Below are positions 32,274-42,420 of a stretch of 64,000 bases of DNA, piece after piece (the first letter of the stretch is position 1; each line of letters opens with the position of its first letter). Made by a program: the position numbers and the translations under genes. The stretch spans positions 18,017,074 through 18,081,073 of the forward strand of contig CM077658.1 in NCBI GenBank assembly GCA_039707465.1, written 5' to 3'. The notes beneath the pieces are model-generated. The model did not search any database. It was not told the DNA's origin and worked only from the letters and a program-made list of their open reading frames with translations. The stretch comes from Rhabdophis nuchalis (Eukaryota; Chordata; Lepidosauria; Squamata; Natricidae).

Positions 32274-32706
32274 GTTCCCAGTTGCAATGGATGGCTGTGA
32301 AGGTTGGACCATAAGAAAGGCTGAGCGCCAAAGAATGGAGGCCTTTGAACTCTGGTGCTGGAGGAGACTCCTGCAAGTCCCTTGGACTGCAAGGCCATCC
32401 AACCGGTCAGTCCTAGAGGAGATCAACCCTGACTGTTCTTTAGAAGGCCAGATCCTGAAGAGGAAACTCAAAGACCTTGGCCACCTAATGAGAAGGAAGG
32501 ACTCACTGGAGAAGACCCTCATGCTGGGAACAATTGAGGGCAAAAGAAGGGGATGACAGAGAATGAGGTGGTTGGATGGAGTCATGGAAACAGTAGGTAT
32601 GAGCTTAAATGGACTCCAGAAGATGGTAGAGGATCGGAAGGCCTGGAGGAACATTGTCCATGGGGTCACGATGGGTCGGACACGACTTCACAACTAACAA
32701 CAACAA
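32274..32706 (+). mobile_element. BovB LINE 3' end with ACA tail
   Basis: The frame 32287-32556 encodes the BovB C-terminus (MEAFELWCWRRLLQVPWTAR, RKLKDLGHLMRRKDSLEKTL). The 3' end reads GGGTCGGACACGACTTCACA then (ACA)n. A frameshift near 32553 breaks the last part. It is 5'-truncated. Confidence 0.94.
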
Positions 32707-32709
32707 GCC

Positions 32710-32995
32710 CAGGGTTGTCCAACTCGATCTCATTGACCTCAGGGGACCAGAGTGGATGTGGCTGGGGTGGGGGTTGCCAGCTCGATGTCACTCATGTCGG
32801 GGTGGTGGCCCGAGCATTCTGCCAGCAAAAATGGACTCCAAGCTCCATTTTTGACTCCTTCAACCCCCTGCCAGATAAAAAGTAGCTTGGGAGAGCTGTG
32901 GGCCGATTCTTCGCTATTTCCAGGTGGCCCCGTGGGCCAGATCTAAGCACCCCATGGGTCAGATCCACTCTGTGGGCCTTGAGTTTGACACCCTG
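32710..32995 (-). mobile_element. Short hAT-like element (third copy, reverse)
   Basis: CAGGGTTGTCCAACTCGAT and TTGAGTTTGACACCCTG termini. It begins within 4 bases of the BovB tail. No matching 8-bp flanks. Confidence 0.7.
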
Positions 32996-33003
32996 CTCTA
33001 GTC

Positions 33004-34080
33004 AAACCTATGTGACAGAGCTTTGTTGATTAAAAGCATGCAAAACAAGAGTTGTTTTACAAAGTAATAGGCAAATATTTTTGCAACGCATTTTCCTTCA
33101 TCCTTCTGTTCTTTCATCAGATGTTCACTTCACCATGGATAACTTGATTTGCATTAAGGTAGGCTGCTTATTATTCCGAACCGGGGAACTCTGCTAAACA
33201 GACAAGGATAATAAATCAATCTCAGATTAGGTCCTGATTGATGATTCTAATTTGTTAATATTAGCACAGCTCCTTGCGGAGAAACAATGGTGTGCGCTGA
33301 CCTAATGCAATCTTGGTTCAAAGTCTGAATATTATAATGTACAACAAGGAGCTAGTCAAGAATCTCTTTTATTCAAGCTGCAAAAAAAAAAAGGATCTTA
33401 TGCAGTTGACCTGCCATAATGAATTATACAGAAATCACATCTAATTCTCTTTTCAGAAGAATGGTAAACTGAAATGTTGGGAATATGCATCACTGTCGGA
33501 AAAAATAATGTTGAATCTGAAAAATAGGTCTCAGGCAAAATTTAATCCAACCTGAAAAATCACACAAGGGTTATAATTCTGCATATGGATTCTAACTGCA
33601 TCTGGCTTTTCTCTGAACATTAAGGCTTTAATATATTAGTTCTTGTCTGGCATTTTAAATAAGGAATTCATTTTCTTTAGATCAGATTAAAAAACTCTGG
33701 GTAATTGCTTAGTGGGAGTTACATATCTAATTATAATGTTTATTTTTTGTTAATTATTAAATATTGACTTGATCTTAATAGTGGTTTTCATCACTTTTAT
33801 ATGCAGCACTAATCTAATGTTACTTTTAAAGGGATTACTCAATTTTATACAGCTCTTATATCTCTTTTCCGATTTCGTTCCTCTTTTTCTCCCCCTGGAC
33901 TGTGCTTTTAAATATTTCCAAAATAAATGAATAAAAATGGGAACGCGAGCAAAAAATGACAAAAACAATTACACTATTTGAGTTGGGGAAGACAGATGCT
34001 TAAAAAAAAGTTTCATTTTCTGCACTGACTTCATGCATCAATAGAAAATAATATTTGTAGCTCAGGGTTGAACTGTGGGA
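33004..34080. other. Repeat-poor AT-rich sequence
   Basis: About 1.1 kb with no recognised transposon. 33160-33330 contains several AATTTGTTAATATTAG-like motifs. A noncoding regulatory role is possible but unsupported. Confidence 0.35.
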
Positions 34081-34092
34081 TTCTTGGTTCTT

Positions 34093-34180
34093 TCTGAACT
34101 TGGTTGTTTTCTTCCAGACATTTCATGACCCAATTAGGTGACATCATCAGTGCTGCACTGATGATCATCATGGAGGAGTT
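34093..34180 (-). mobile_element. Penelope-like element end (family B)
   Basis: In reverse complement it reads GCACTGATGATGTCACC, then AATTGGGTCATGAAATGTC and AGAAAACAACCAAGTTCAG. The longer relative at 36835-37234 adds a coding C-terminus. A partial copy in the opposite orientation lies at 34697-34750. Confidence 0.55.
34117..34150 (-). ncRNA. Hammerhead-ribozyme-like core
   Basis: On the minus strand: CTGATGA, a stem GTCACC/GGTCAT (one mismatch, loop TAATTG), GAAA, then TGTC. These are the conserved boxes of a hammerhead in order. Stem I pairing was not verified and activity is doubtful. Confidence 0.35.
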
Positions 34181-34692
34181 ACAGACCTCTGGCATACTGG
34201 ACATAAATGGTTTCAACTCCTACCCTCAAAACGATGCTATAGGGCACTGCAGACCAAGACAATTAGACACAAGGGCAGTTTTTCCAGGAAAGCCGTCACT
34301 CTGCTAAACAAACAATTCCCTCCCAACTGTCAAACCATTCACTAAGGCTGCATTACTATTACTATTAATCTTCTCATCGTTCCTACCACCCATGTGCTCC
34401 CACTTATGACTGCAAGACTGTAACTTCATTGCTTGCCTCCTTATTTATATTGATATTGATTGTTTCCTGAATGCTTATTTGCGCCCTATGATTATCATTA
34501 AGTGTTGCACCTTTTGATTCTTGATGAATGCATCTTGTCTTTTTTTGTACACTGAGAGCATCTGCACCAAAGACCAAATTCCTTGTGTGTCCAATCACAC
34601 TTAAGAATAAAGAATTCTATTCTATTCTATTCTATTCTATTCTATTCTATTCTATTCTATTCTATTCTATTCTATTCTATTCTATTCTATTC
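34180..34692 (+). mobile_element. CR1/L3 LINE 3' end seeding (ATTCT)n
   Basis: The 3' end of a LINE (ACTCTGCTAAACAAACAAT, GTTTCCTGAATGCTTATTTG, GAGAGCATCTGCACCAAAG) runs directly into AGAATTCTATTCTATTC. The pentamer array occupies 34613-34692, about 16 units. The second copy at 57769 has the same junction. Confidence 0.9.
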
Positions 34693-34696
34693 AAAA

Positions 34697-34750
34697 TTTT
34701 ACCTAGTTGGATAATGAAACATCTTCAAGAAAACAGCCAAGTTCAGAGAG
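34697..34750 (+). mobile_element. Penelope-like end fragment (family B), inverted partner
   Basis: TTTTACCTAGTTGGATAATG, GAAACATCTTCAAGAAAAC and AGCCAAGTTCAGAGAG. It is the inverted counterpart of 34093-34140; the L3 LINE lies between. Confidence 0.55.
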
Positions 34751-34757
34751 TACCGAT

Positions 34758-34921
34758 CAGTGGTGGGTTTCTGCAGGCTCGCACCTACTCGCGAGAGCCG
34801 GTTGGTGAAATTTAGAGAACTGGTGAGAGGGGGTTCCACCGGCGTATCTGGAAGTAAATCTGGCCCGCCGCTGCCAGTGACCCAACGGGAAGGAAAGGAA
34901 AGGAAGGAAGGAAGGGAGGAA

Positions 34922-34967
<46 letters not shown>

Positions 34968-35151
34968 AAGAAAGAATTTATCATCACAATTGAGTCCAAA
35001 ATTTTGGTTGCTAAGCAAGAGCGTTGTTAAATGAATTTCACCACATTTTAAAAGGTGGCCATTCCCACCCTGTCACATGACTGCCAAGCCACACCCACAA
35101 AATAGGCCACACCTACAGAGTCGGTTCTAAAAAATTTGAAACCCACCACTG
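34758..35151. mobile_element. hAT-like element with perfect 8-bp duplication
   Basis: Termini CAGTGGTGGGTTTC and GAAACCCACCACTG are perfect inverted repeats. GTACCGAT flanks at 34750-34757 and 35152-35159. The interior contains a GGAA/GAAA repeat (34890-34972) and no transposase. Confidence 0.93.
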
Positions 35152-35159
35152 GTACCGAT

Positions 35160-35705
35160 GAACCCACTTCATACATCACTGTACGTTTGCTTTCAAGAAC
35201 TCCCAAATAATTGTTCTCTCTGCCATTATTTGATTATATGGTTTTGTGTCATGTACGGATATGCTCTTCGCAACAGAACAATCAAAACTGCTCTAGCCAG
35301 AAACACGTTAAGATCCCTTCCGAGAAAAGAAAAAAAACCCCACAGTCCTCTAGTTTTCTGTAAGGAATGGAAAGTTCTGCTAATGAAAGCTGGCTTGCCT
35401 TGACCTTCCCACAATCCTTTAGGGACCGGCTGAAACATTATCTGACACTAACAATTGTTGTAACTCGGCTTCAAACTGAATGGCAAAAGCCAGGAGGAAT
35501 TTAAAAAGGCCTGGTTATTATAAGTAAACTCTGGGAAGAGTATAGACCTGTCCGTCACTCTGTATTTTCTCCTGCAATCAATAGTTTGAGAAGCTGAAGC
35601 AACTCCATAGAAGCAGCACCAGTAGCAACAATGATACCAACAATACATGAAATGGTAAGGAAGAAATATCCCATCAAATTAAAGCAAAAGCTTCAAGTTG
35701 TGAAA
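35160..35705. other. Unassigned spacer
   Basis: No recognised element. Confidence 0.45.
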
Positions 35706-35805
35706 AGCAGGTTAAATATATATGGGGAACACTTGCAGGAATTGGGAATGTCTAATTTAATGAAAAGAAGGAGTAGGCGTGACATGATAGCAATCTTCCA
35801 ATGCC
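35706..35805 (+). mobile_element. CR1 LINE fragment
   Basis: ACTTGCAGGAATTGGGAATG, AATTTAATGAAAAGAAGGAG and GACATGATAGCAATCTTCC. It is cut off by the next element. Confidence 0.8.
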
Positions 35806-36118
35806 ACCTAATTTTTTTTTCATATTCTGACTTCCACCTCGTGCTTCTAACCATTGGTAGAATCTGTTCCATATGTCATCATATTCTGTCTCTCCTTTGT
35901 CTTTTATTTGTAACGTTAGTCTATCCATTTCTGCACAAACTAATATATATCTTCCTTATTATCTCCTCTGAAGGGGTGTTTTCACTCTTCCACCGCTGCG
36001 CATACACCATTCTTGCTGCTGTCAGGATGTGTAGTATTAAGTATATTGTCCCTTTATCATAGCCCTCTGGTATAATGCCTAATAGAAATAATTCTGGCTT
36101 GAACTCTATACGTTGTGG
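35806..36118 (-). mobile_element. Probable L1-type LINE fragment
   Basis: TATTCTGACTTCCACCTCGT, TCCTTATTATCTCCTCTGAA and CTTGCTGCTGTCAGGATGTG match a repeated sequence I associate with squamate L1, in antisense. Not verified. Confidence 0.45.
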
Positions 36119-36834
36119 ACTTGGAAATAAATACATGGGCAACACTGAGTGATCAGCTCATTCTATATAAAGTAAATACATCTTTGCAGTAGGTATAAAA
36201 TCTACCTATGTCTCACAACATGGCCTGGACCGGCAATGACATTTTTAGGGTATTCCTTAGTTGAACACAGCATCTCCTACTAAGCGTATTACACCAATAA
36301 TAATAGCAATCTTTCAAATGAGAGTCTTTTTATGAAAATTAACAAACCGTCGCCCACCACAGGAACCCTTATTTTCTTTTTAACATAAGTAGGTGAAATA
36401 AATTGCAAAGTAGGTTTATCTTTTTAGATTAAAAGGCAGCCACGATGCTCAAGACTGAAGGCCAAAATACTTCATTTGTTTTTTTTTTAAATCACTTTGA
36501 TCTTTCTGTCCATGTGATGCAGTGTTTAAATCAAATGTGGAGGAAAAGGGGGGATTTCTTCTCTCGGCAATATTTGCACTAAAATAGGGTAAGATTTTTA
36601 AAATGTTTTTAAAAAAAATCTGCTCTACCTTTCCCCCTTTTCTTCCTTTCAACTGTAAATGTGCAGAAGTTTCATGTTGCATAATATTAAGAAAAGATGT
36701 AGCTCAGCTTGTCAAGGTTTTAATTGATCGTGCTTTGAGCTGCCGGAGCAAAAGAAAAGAGAGCATTTCCATTTCCATAAAAGGTTAATCCACAGAATCA
36801 GCAAATACAACATTTTAACATTTCATGTTCTGCA
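36119..36834. other. Unassigned; Helitron-like relic at the start
   Basis: GAAATAAATACATGGGCAAC then ACTGAGTGATCAGCT at 36125-36155 resembles a decayed version of the 20676 Helitron-like end. The rest is AT-rich with a T-run at 36479-36488. Confidence 0.4.
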
Positions 36835-37234
36835 GTGTCCTTTTGGTGCTCTCTGAACTTGCAGACGTCTCATTATCTGACTAGGTAACTTCATCAGTGC
36901 TGGTGAGTGTAGGGGATTGTTCTCTGTTTATGTACAGTAGCTTGCCCAGCCAGCGGTTGGTGAGGGTGTGGTTTCTCCTGGGTAGTACCTTGATTAGGGT
37001 ACCGTTTTCTATTAGATTATTGTCTGGTATTAAACCTTGCCTATCTGATGTTTGCTGAAGAGGATGTGTTCTGGGTTTTTATTGTCCTTCTTAGCTTTTT
37101 TTAAATTGTCTCTTTTGAATGGTGTGTAAATGTGGTTTATCACTAGGTGTCCATTGATAGTCGATGTGACTAAATAACCAGCTTTGAGGAATTCCCTAGC
37201 ATTTTTGGATTTAGCTTGGACTATGTCTATCATA
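36835..37234 (-). mobile_element. Penelope-like element C-terminus and 3' region (family B)
   Basis: The minus frame 37233-37030 encodes AKSKNAREFLKAGYLVTSTI then NGHLVINHIYTPFKRDN, which I associate with the C-terminal end of reptile Penelope-like proteins. Downstream, CACTGATGAAGTTACCTAGT then GAGACGTCTGC is a hammerhead-like core (36864-36897) with GAAA changed to GAGA. Confidence 0.55.
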
Positions 37235-37365
37235 GTTGAGGTGGTGCAGTGGTTAAAGTGCAGTACTGCAGGCTGACTGCCAGCTGCAGTTCAGCAGTTC
37301 AAATCTCACTAGGCTCAAGGTTGACTCAGCCTTCCATCCTTCCAAGGTGGGTAGACACTCAGATA
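37235..37365 (+). mobile_element. tRNA SINE with L2-like tail, truncated
   Basis: GTTGAGGTGGTGCAGTGGTT, CTGCAGTTCAGCAGTTC and CAGCCTTCCATCCTTCC. It abuts the Penelope-like fragment. Confidence 0.82.
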
Positions 37366-37369
37366 GAGA

Positions 37370-38273
37370 AGGTGCGTTTCCTGCAACCCCAGGGTTTTCA
37401 GTCCTCGTGTATGACTACCATTCACACATGATACACAATGTGGTATTGTTTTTTTGACCACCCCTTCTACTGAGGTTTCATAGCCATCTTGTCTGGTTTA
37501 ACAAGGCTTTATTTCCTACATTGTGGCCATCACCCTCTCAATTTTTCCTTCTGCTTCCCTTTGTTTCTCTGGGGATCTCCGAGACATTTTATTTGGGCAA
37601 ATAATTGCCGATTGAATTTCACCCGTACGGACTTTGAGTTGCAAAATCCAGACACCAGAGACAGAGTTCATTTTCCACTTAGCTGCTTTCGGCTTTCTAA
37701 TAAGATGAGTGTGCTATTTTGGAATATTCAACCAGGGCATTTTTACGAACCTTTGAAAATTTATACAAAAGGGAGCGAGCGTGAAAGAAGAGGCAAAAAT
37801 TCGGAGCCAACGAACTGTTGCTTGCTCAAGCAGCAACAATACTAAAATATGGCAGCCTAGCATTAGAGTCTCAGCACTTCCTGGGCCTCTTTTATATTAA
37901 AACACTAATTTTGCTTGCAATTGTTCTACTTGTCACCGAGAGGGCACCGGCGTTGGCCTGGAGAACCGTTAACTTTTAATAACTGCGTGTTGTAGACTCT
38001 TTCAGAGTGAATATTCAGTAGAGGAACGCATGCTGTTTGCTCATAGAATTTTTATTATAAAAGCAAACTCCGCCGAGATTTGACTTGCCTTCAAGTAATA
38101 TACTGTGTTATGGAAATACGAGTAAATGGATTTCTTTTCTACCAGGCAAGACATATTTTGGGAAGCTAGCATCGCATCAGGAGATTCTCTGCTCTTGTTA
38201 GCTGCTTAACTGTTAAACACAGCATCAATCAAATCCTTCAAAAAGCCGAAGGTTTGACGGATCTCCTTCCATC
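37370..38273. other. Repeat-poor sequence, possible conserved noncoding element
   Basis: 37850-38260 shows no repeat and has motifs such as AACACTAATTTTGC and AAAGCAAACTCCGCCG. Conservation is not testable here. Confidence 0.3.
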
Positions 38274-38281
38274 GATACATC

Positions 38282-38538
38282 CAACGGTGGGATTCAGCTG
38301 ATTGGACTGGTTTGGGCGAACCGGTAGCTCCGATGATCAGCTGAGAGTGAACCAGTTTGCTCCGATGATCAGGTAGGCCCACCTCTCTCCCTTATAGTTT
38401 ATTTCCCTATATCCTCTCAGCTGATTAGTGCAGCAGAGTGGATTGCTGTGCCTCAGCTGTGTTATTTACCACGTTTTGGTAAAACCGTGCATGTGCAATC
38501 ACCAAACCAGTTGTTAAACCAGTAGGATCCCACCAGTA
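38282..38538. mobile_element. hAT-like element with perfect 8-bp duplication
   Basis: Starts CAACGGTGGGATTCAGC and ends GGATCCCACCAGTA. GATACATC flanks at 38274-38281 and 38539-38546. Inner inverted repeats around CGAACCGGTAGC. Confidence 0.88.
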
Positions 38539-38831
38539 GATACATCGGAAATCAAGGGTCTTTCAAATCCAAAGAGCCCACGATCATCCGGGCCCCCACA
38601 ATCCATAATTTGGTTCTCATAAATTAATCAACCAATCTCACATTGCTTCCTTAGGGTTTTTTAAGAGCAATCTGCCACCCAGGCCAATGACGTACTGCCT
38701 GAAGATATGATGGTGCCTTCTTCTAGACCAGTCAACCAAGGCTGATGGTCTTCTCTTTGAGGCCATATCTTGTTCCACATTCCTTTCATGATTTCCAGAA
38801 ATTTGGGGCAGTTTCGCTTGAAAAAGAAAGT

Positions 38832-39309
38832 ACAGTGGTATCTTGGTACTTAACTGCTTGGAAACTCATCAAATATGGTACTCAGTGCATTTTGACATTG
38901 ACATTTTGTCCATCATTTGTGTGGTACTCAATACACAATCTAGACCAGGGGTAATCAACCTTTTTATACCTACTGCCCATTTTTGTATCTCTGTTAGTAG
39001 TAAAATTTTCTAACCGCCCACCGGTTCCACAGTAATGGTGATTTATAAAGTAGGGAAGTCAGTTAAATTAAAAAAAGGAAAGTGTTTCAGTATCAGATAA
39101 AACCCCTACCGCCCACCATGAAAGGTGGAATGCCCACTAGTGGGCGGTAGGGACCAGGTTGATTACCACTGATCTAGACCTTGTTGGTGTTGACTGCCTT
39201 GTGACTCGCTACATACTCCGTATAGGAAAACATTGTTTGGTACTCTACTCACTTTTGGTAGTCATCATGCTTTCTGGAACCAATTAATGATGAGTAACGA
39301 ATGTCCAAT
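38832..39309. mobile_element. 'ACAGTGGTACCTCGG' MITE, interrupted
   Basis: Left end ACAGTGGTATCTTGGTAC; right part CTTTTGGTAGTCATCATGC and GGAACCAATTAATG. I know this as a common squamate MITE. It is split at 38945 by another element. The spurious ORF 39233-39535 overlaps its right part. Confidence 0.65.
38946..39171. mobile_element. hAT-like MITE with perfect 8-bp duplication, nested
   Basis: CAGGGGTAATCAACC and GGTTGATTACCACTG termini. ATCTAGAC flanks at 38938-38945 and 39172-39179. Inserted in the MITE at 38832. Confidence 0.95.
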
Positions 39310-40013
39310 GAATGAATTCTTCAGAAAATGCTTGATTAAAATCAGAAAATATAAGAGACATTCTTTTGGTGCAACCTTCTTTTATATCAGATATGGAACT
39401 AAAAGAGCTTGTCCTTACCATAATATTCTCATCAAATATCAGAGTCAACCCTGCTCCATTATTTTCATAAAACATCTATGCACCAGACCTTCAGCTAGGA
39501 GGTCCAATGGCAACATGTTTCCTATTTTTGCATAGTGTACTTTAAAAATGAGAAAAGCCGTTCTTTGATGTAATTCACAATCTTGCTGTTGGTCCCTAAG
39601 AGCAAATAATATAAGTACATATTTAATTTGCTTTTATTGCAGCTGGGGAAAAAAATGGCAGAAGGGTTTTCTTTTCTTTTTCTAAAAAAAAATCTCCATA
39701 TAATAGATTCTATCATGCATGAAATATTTCTCATTTAAAAAGCTTCTGAAGACAGTCATGTATTCTCAACATCGTGCAGGAAATAAAAGGGACTTTCATT
39801 GCAAGACACATTACCATTAGAAATCACGATTCCCTTCACTGCATGCCTGTTTTTCTTATCATATTTTTTCGTGAAAATGGCCTATCAGATTTATTATCAT
39901 CAGGAAATAGTCAAGCATGACAAGGCATGAAGGCAAATGTCAGCGTGGCAGCTGATGGTTTCAGGCGCAGGAGAAACAGGTCGGGCTGAAGGGTCTAGGA
40001 TAATTCTCCGCAG
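39310..40013. other. Unassigned AT-rich spacer
   Basis: No recognised element. Confidence 0.45.
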
Positions 40014-40050
40014 CCCCCATGGCCAACTCCCCATGGCCAACTCCCCATGA
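40014..40050 (-). repeat. Inverted copies of the 14-bp minisatellite unit
   Basis: ATGGCCAACTCCCC occurs two and a half times. It is the reverse complement (13 of 14) of the 14-mer in the array at 40239. Confidence 0.8.
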
Positions 40051-40238
40051 CCCTCTTGTTGCTGTGGGACAACTTGCAGCAGGGTGAGAGCTCCACAAAT
40101 ATCAGAGAAATAGTGGAATAGAATCATTAAAGAAAGGATGCCAAGGAGGGGCAGAATGAAATGTGAATGGCAAAAATTAAAACAATTTTTTAATTTATTT
40201 TAAATAATTAAATAGAATTGTCCAATTGTCCTGCAGCA

Positions 40239-40533
40239 CTTTGGCTGTGGTGAGTTGGCCATGACAAGTTGACCATGACAAGTGGACCATGGTGAGTTGG
40301 CCATGGCAAGTTGGCTGTGGTGAGTTGGCCATGACAAGTTGGCCATGACAAGTGGACCATGGTGAGTTGGCCATGGCAAGTTGGCTGTGGTGAGTTGGCC
40401 ATGACAAGTTGGCCATGACAAGTGGGCCATGGTGAGTTGGCCATGGCAAGTTGGCCATGACAAGTGGGCCATGGTGAGTTGGCCATGGCAAGTTGGCTGT
40501 GGCGAGTTGGCCACGTTGAGTTGGCTATGGTGA
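40239..40533. repeat. 14-bp minisatellite with 70-bp higher-order period
   Basis: About 21 units of TGGCCATGACAAGT and variants. The order of variants (GACAAGT, GACAAGT, GGTGAGT, GGCAAGT, tgGTGAGT) repeats every 5 units, 70 bp, at least three times. Since 14 is not a multiple of 3, all frames on the minus strand are open. Confidence 0.95.
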
Positions 40534-40554
40534 GCCAAGTCAATGGGGAAGCCA

Positions 40555-40717
40555 GAATCACCTAACAACCATGTTAATCATTTAAGAACTCCAGTGATTC
40601 ACTTAACAAATGTGGCACAGAAGGTTGTAAAATGTGGCAAAAACCACTTAGCACATTTCTCGCTTAGCAACATAAATTTGGGGCTCAGTTGTGGTTGTAA
40701 GTTGAGGACTGCTGGTA
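40555..40717 (-). mobile_element. Terminal fragment of the 'AAGTCGAGGACTACC' MITE
   Basis: CAGTGATTCACTTAACAAAT, TCGCTTAGCAACATAAATTT and GGTTGTAAGTTGAGGACTGC. Confidence 0.7.
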
Positions 40718-41245
40718 TATGTGCCCGAGGATAACGCACACATTATCCTGGGACACCCAGTCTGGTGAGAGTGAAGTTCCCTCAGCATGGAGTCCAGCAC
40801 GAGTTCAAAAACTCAGAAGACTAAACCTCTGGTCCCGATGAGCGACTCAGACTGGATCCTCCAAATAGGCGCATGTTCAACATTGTCTCTGCCCAGTTTG
40901 AAGGAATGCAAGCAAAGTTCCATTTTTTCTTCCTCTCTAAGCAGTGAAACTTGGAGCCATCCAATATCTTGTTAAAACTAGCTGACTGTGAACAGAGATT
41001 TGGGATGGATCCAAGAAACACATTTCTCATAAGCGCATAGTAAAAATTAATGAGTTTGCTGCCATAGGAGGTGGTGAAGACAGACATTTTCTTGGGTTGC
41101 TTTAAAAAGAGATTCAGATGATGATGATGGCTAATCAATAATGTAATGATTGCCCTCAGTAGGATATGAGGGCAATCTGGTGGTGATATCTGTCACCCCA
41201 TTGATCGCCAGAGTTGATTAAGATGATCTGACTAGCTAGGGGTAT
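40718..41245. other. Unassigned spacer
   Basis: No recognised element. Confidence 0.45.
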
Positions 41246-41246
41246 T

Positions 41247-41420
41247 TCTTCTTCTTCTTCTTCTTCTTCTTCTTCTTCTTCTTCTTCTTCTTCTTCTTCT
41301 TCTTCTTCTTCTTCTTCTTCTTCTTCTTCTTCTTCTTCCTCCTACTCCTCCTCTTCCTCCTCCTCCTCCTCCTCTCTCCTTCCTCCTCCTTCCTCCTCCT
41401 TCTTTTTCTTCTTCCCTCAC
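41247..41420. repeat. (CTT)n microsatellite grading to (CCT)n
   Basis: About 30 near-perfect CTT triplets (41247-41338) then CCT-rich imperfect repeats. Reads as poly-Arg or poly-Lys on the minus strand. Confidence 0.97.
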
Positions 41421-41643
41421 CAGTCCATGTGCATCTTTCCCAAAACTGCATGGAAGATGATGACTATCCCAGATGGAAGAAATGGACTAATTTTTTGGTC
41501 AAGGGCATACAATAGCTGTGGTCCCCTGCTAGCTTATAATGTGACTTCCACTGTCAATAACTAGAGGAACTACAATGGAGGAAATGATTGAGAAACTCCT
41601 CAAGAACATCAGCGAGGACCATTGAGAAGCAAGAAACGAGGCT

Positions 41644-41690
41644 AGAATTCTAGAGTTGGAAGGGATCTTGGAGGTCTTCTGGTTCTAGCT
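41644..41690 (-). mobile_element. CR1 LINE terminal fragment
   Basis: CTAGAGTTGGAAGGGATCTT and TGGAGGTCTTCTGG. About 45 bases. Confidence 0.65.
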
Positions 41691-41812
41691 AGATAGGACT
41701 TTGGGCTCATCTAGCCAAGTTTTGATTTTTACTGAGAGCTATTCTTGTAGGCATCATCATTCAATAGAAACTCCAGCTTTAGAACAATAAATCAGATAGA
41801 TACAGATACAGA

Positions 41813-42420
41813 TTAACAGAGTTGGAAGGGACCTTGTAGGTCATCTAATCCACACACCCACACCCACACACACATATACACAAGCAGGAGACCCTACACC
41901 ATTTCTGAAAGATGGCACTCCAGTTTCTTCCTGAAAGCCTCCAATGATGAAACTCCCAAAACCTCTGAAGGCAATTTCTGTTCCATGGATTGATTGTTCT
42001 CACAGTCAGAAAAATTCTCCTTATATGTAGGTTGAATCTCTTCTTGTTCAGTTTCCATCCTTTATTCCTGTCTGGCCTTTGGATGCCTTGGAAAATAGTT
42101 TGAACCCCTCCTCTCTGTGGCAGCCCCTTAAATATTGGAAGACTGCTATCATGTCTCCCCTGGTCCTTCTCTTTACTAGACTAGCCATGCCCATTTCCTG
42201 CAACCGTTCTTCATATACTTTAGCCTCCAGTTCCCTAATCATCTTTGTTGCTCTTCTCTGAACTTTTTCCGGAGCCTCGACATCTTACTTATATTGTGGT
42301 GACCAAAACTGGATGCAGTATTCCAAGTATGGCCTAACCAAGGCCTTATAAATTGGTATTAGCATTTCACGTGATTCTGGAGTCTATCCCTCTGTTAATG
42401 CAGCCTGTGCAGTGTATTTT
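41813..42420 (-). mobile_element. CR1 LINE 3' end, about 600 bp
   Basis: ACAGAGTTGGAAGGGACCTT, CTCTGAAGGCAATTTCTGTT, GACTGCTATCATGTCTCCCC and GGATGCAGTATTCCAAGTAT. An ACACAC-rich insertion lies near 41856. It is older than the 21881 copy by eye. Confidence 0.9.

Noticed and set aside
32287..32556. 89-residue protein with many charged residues
   Set aside because: It is the C-terminus of a BovB LINE.
41232..41451. Poly-Arg or poly-Lys nuclear-protein-like frame
   Set aside because: It is the (CTT)n microsatellite in antisense.
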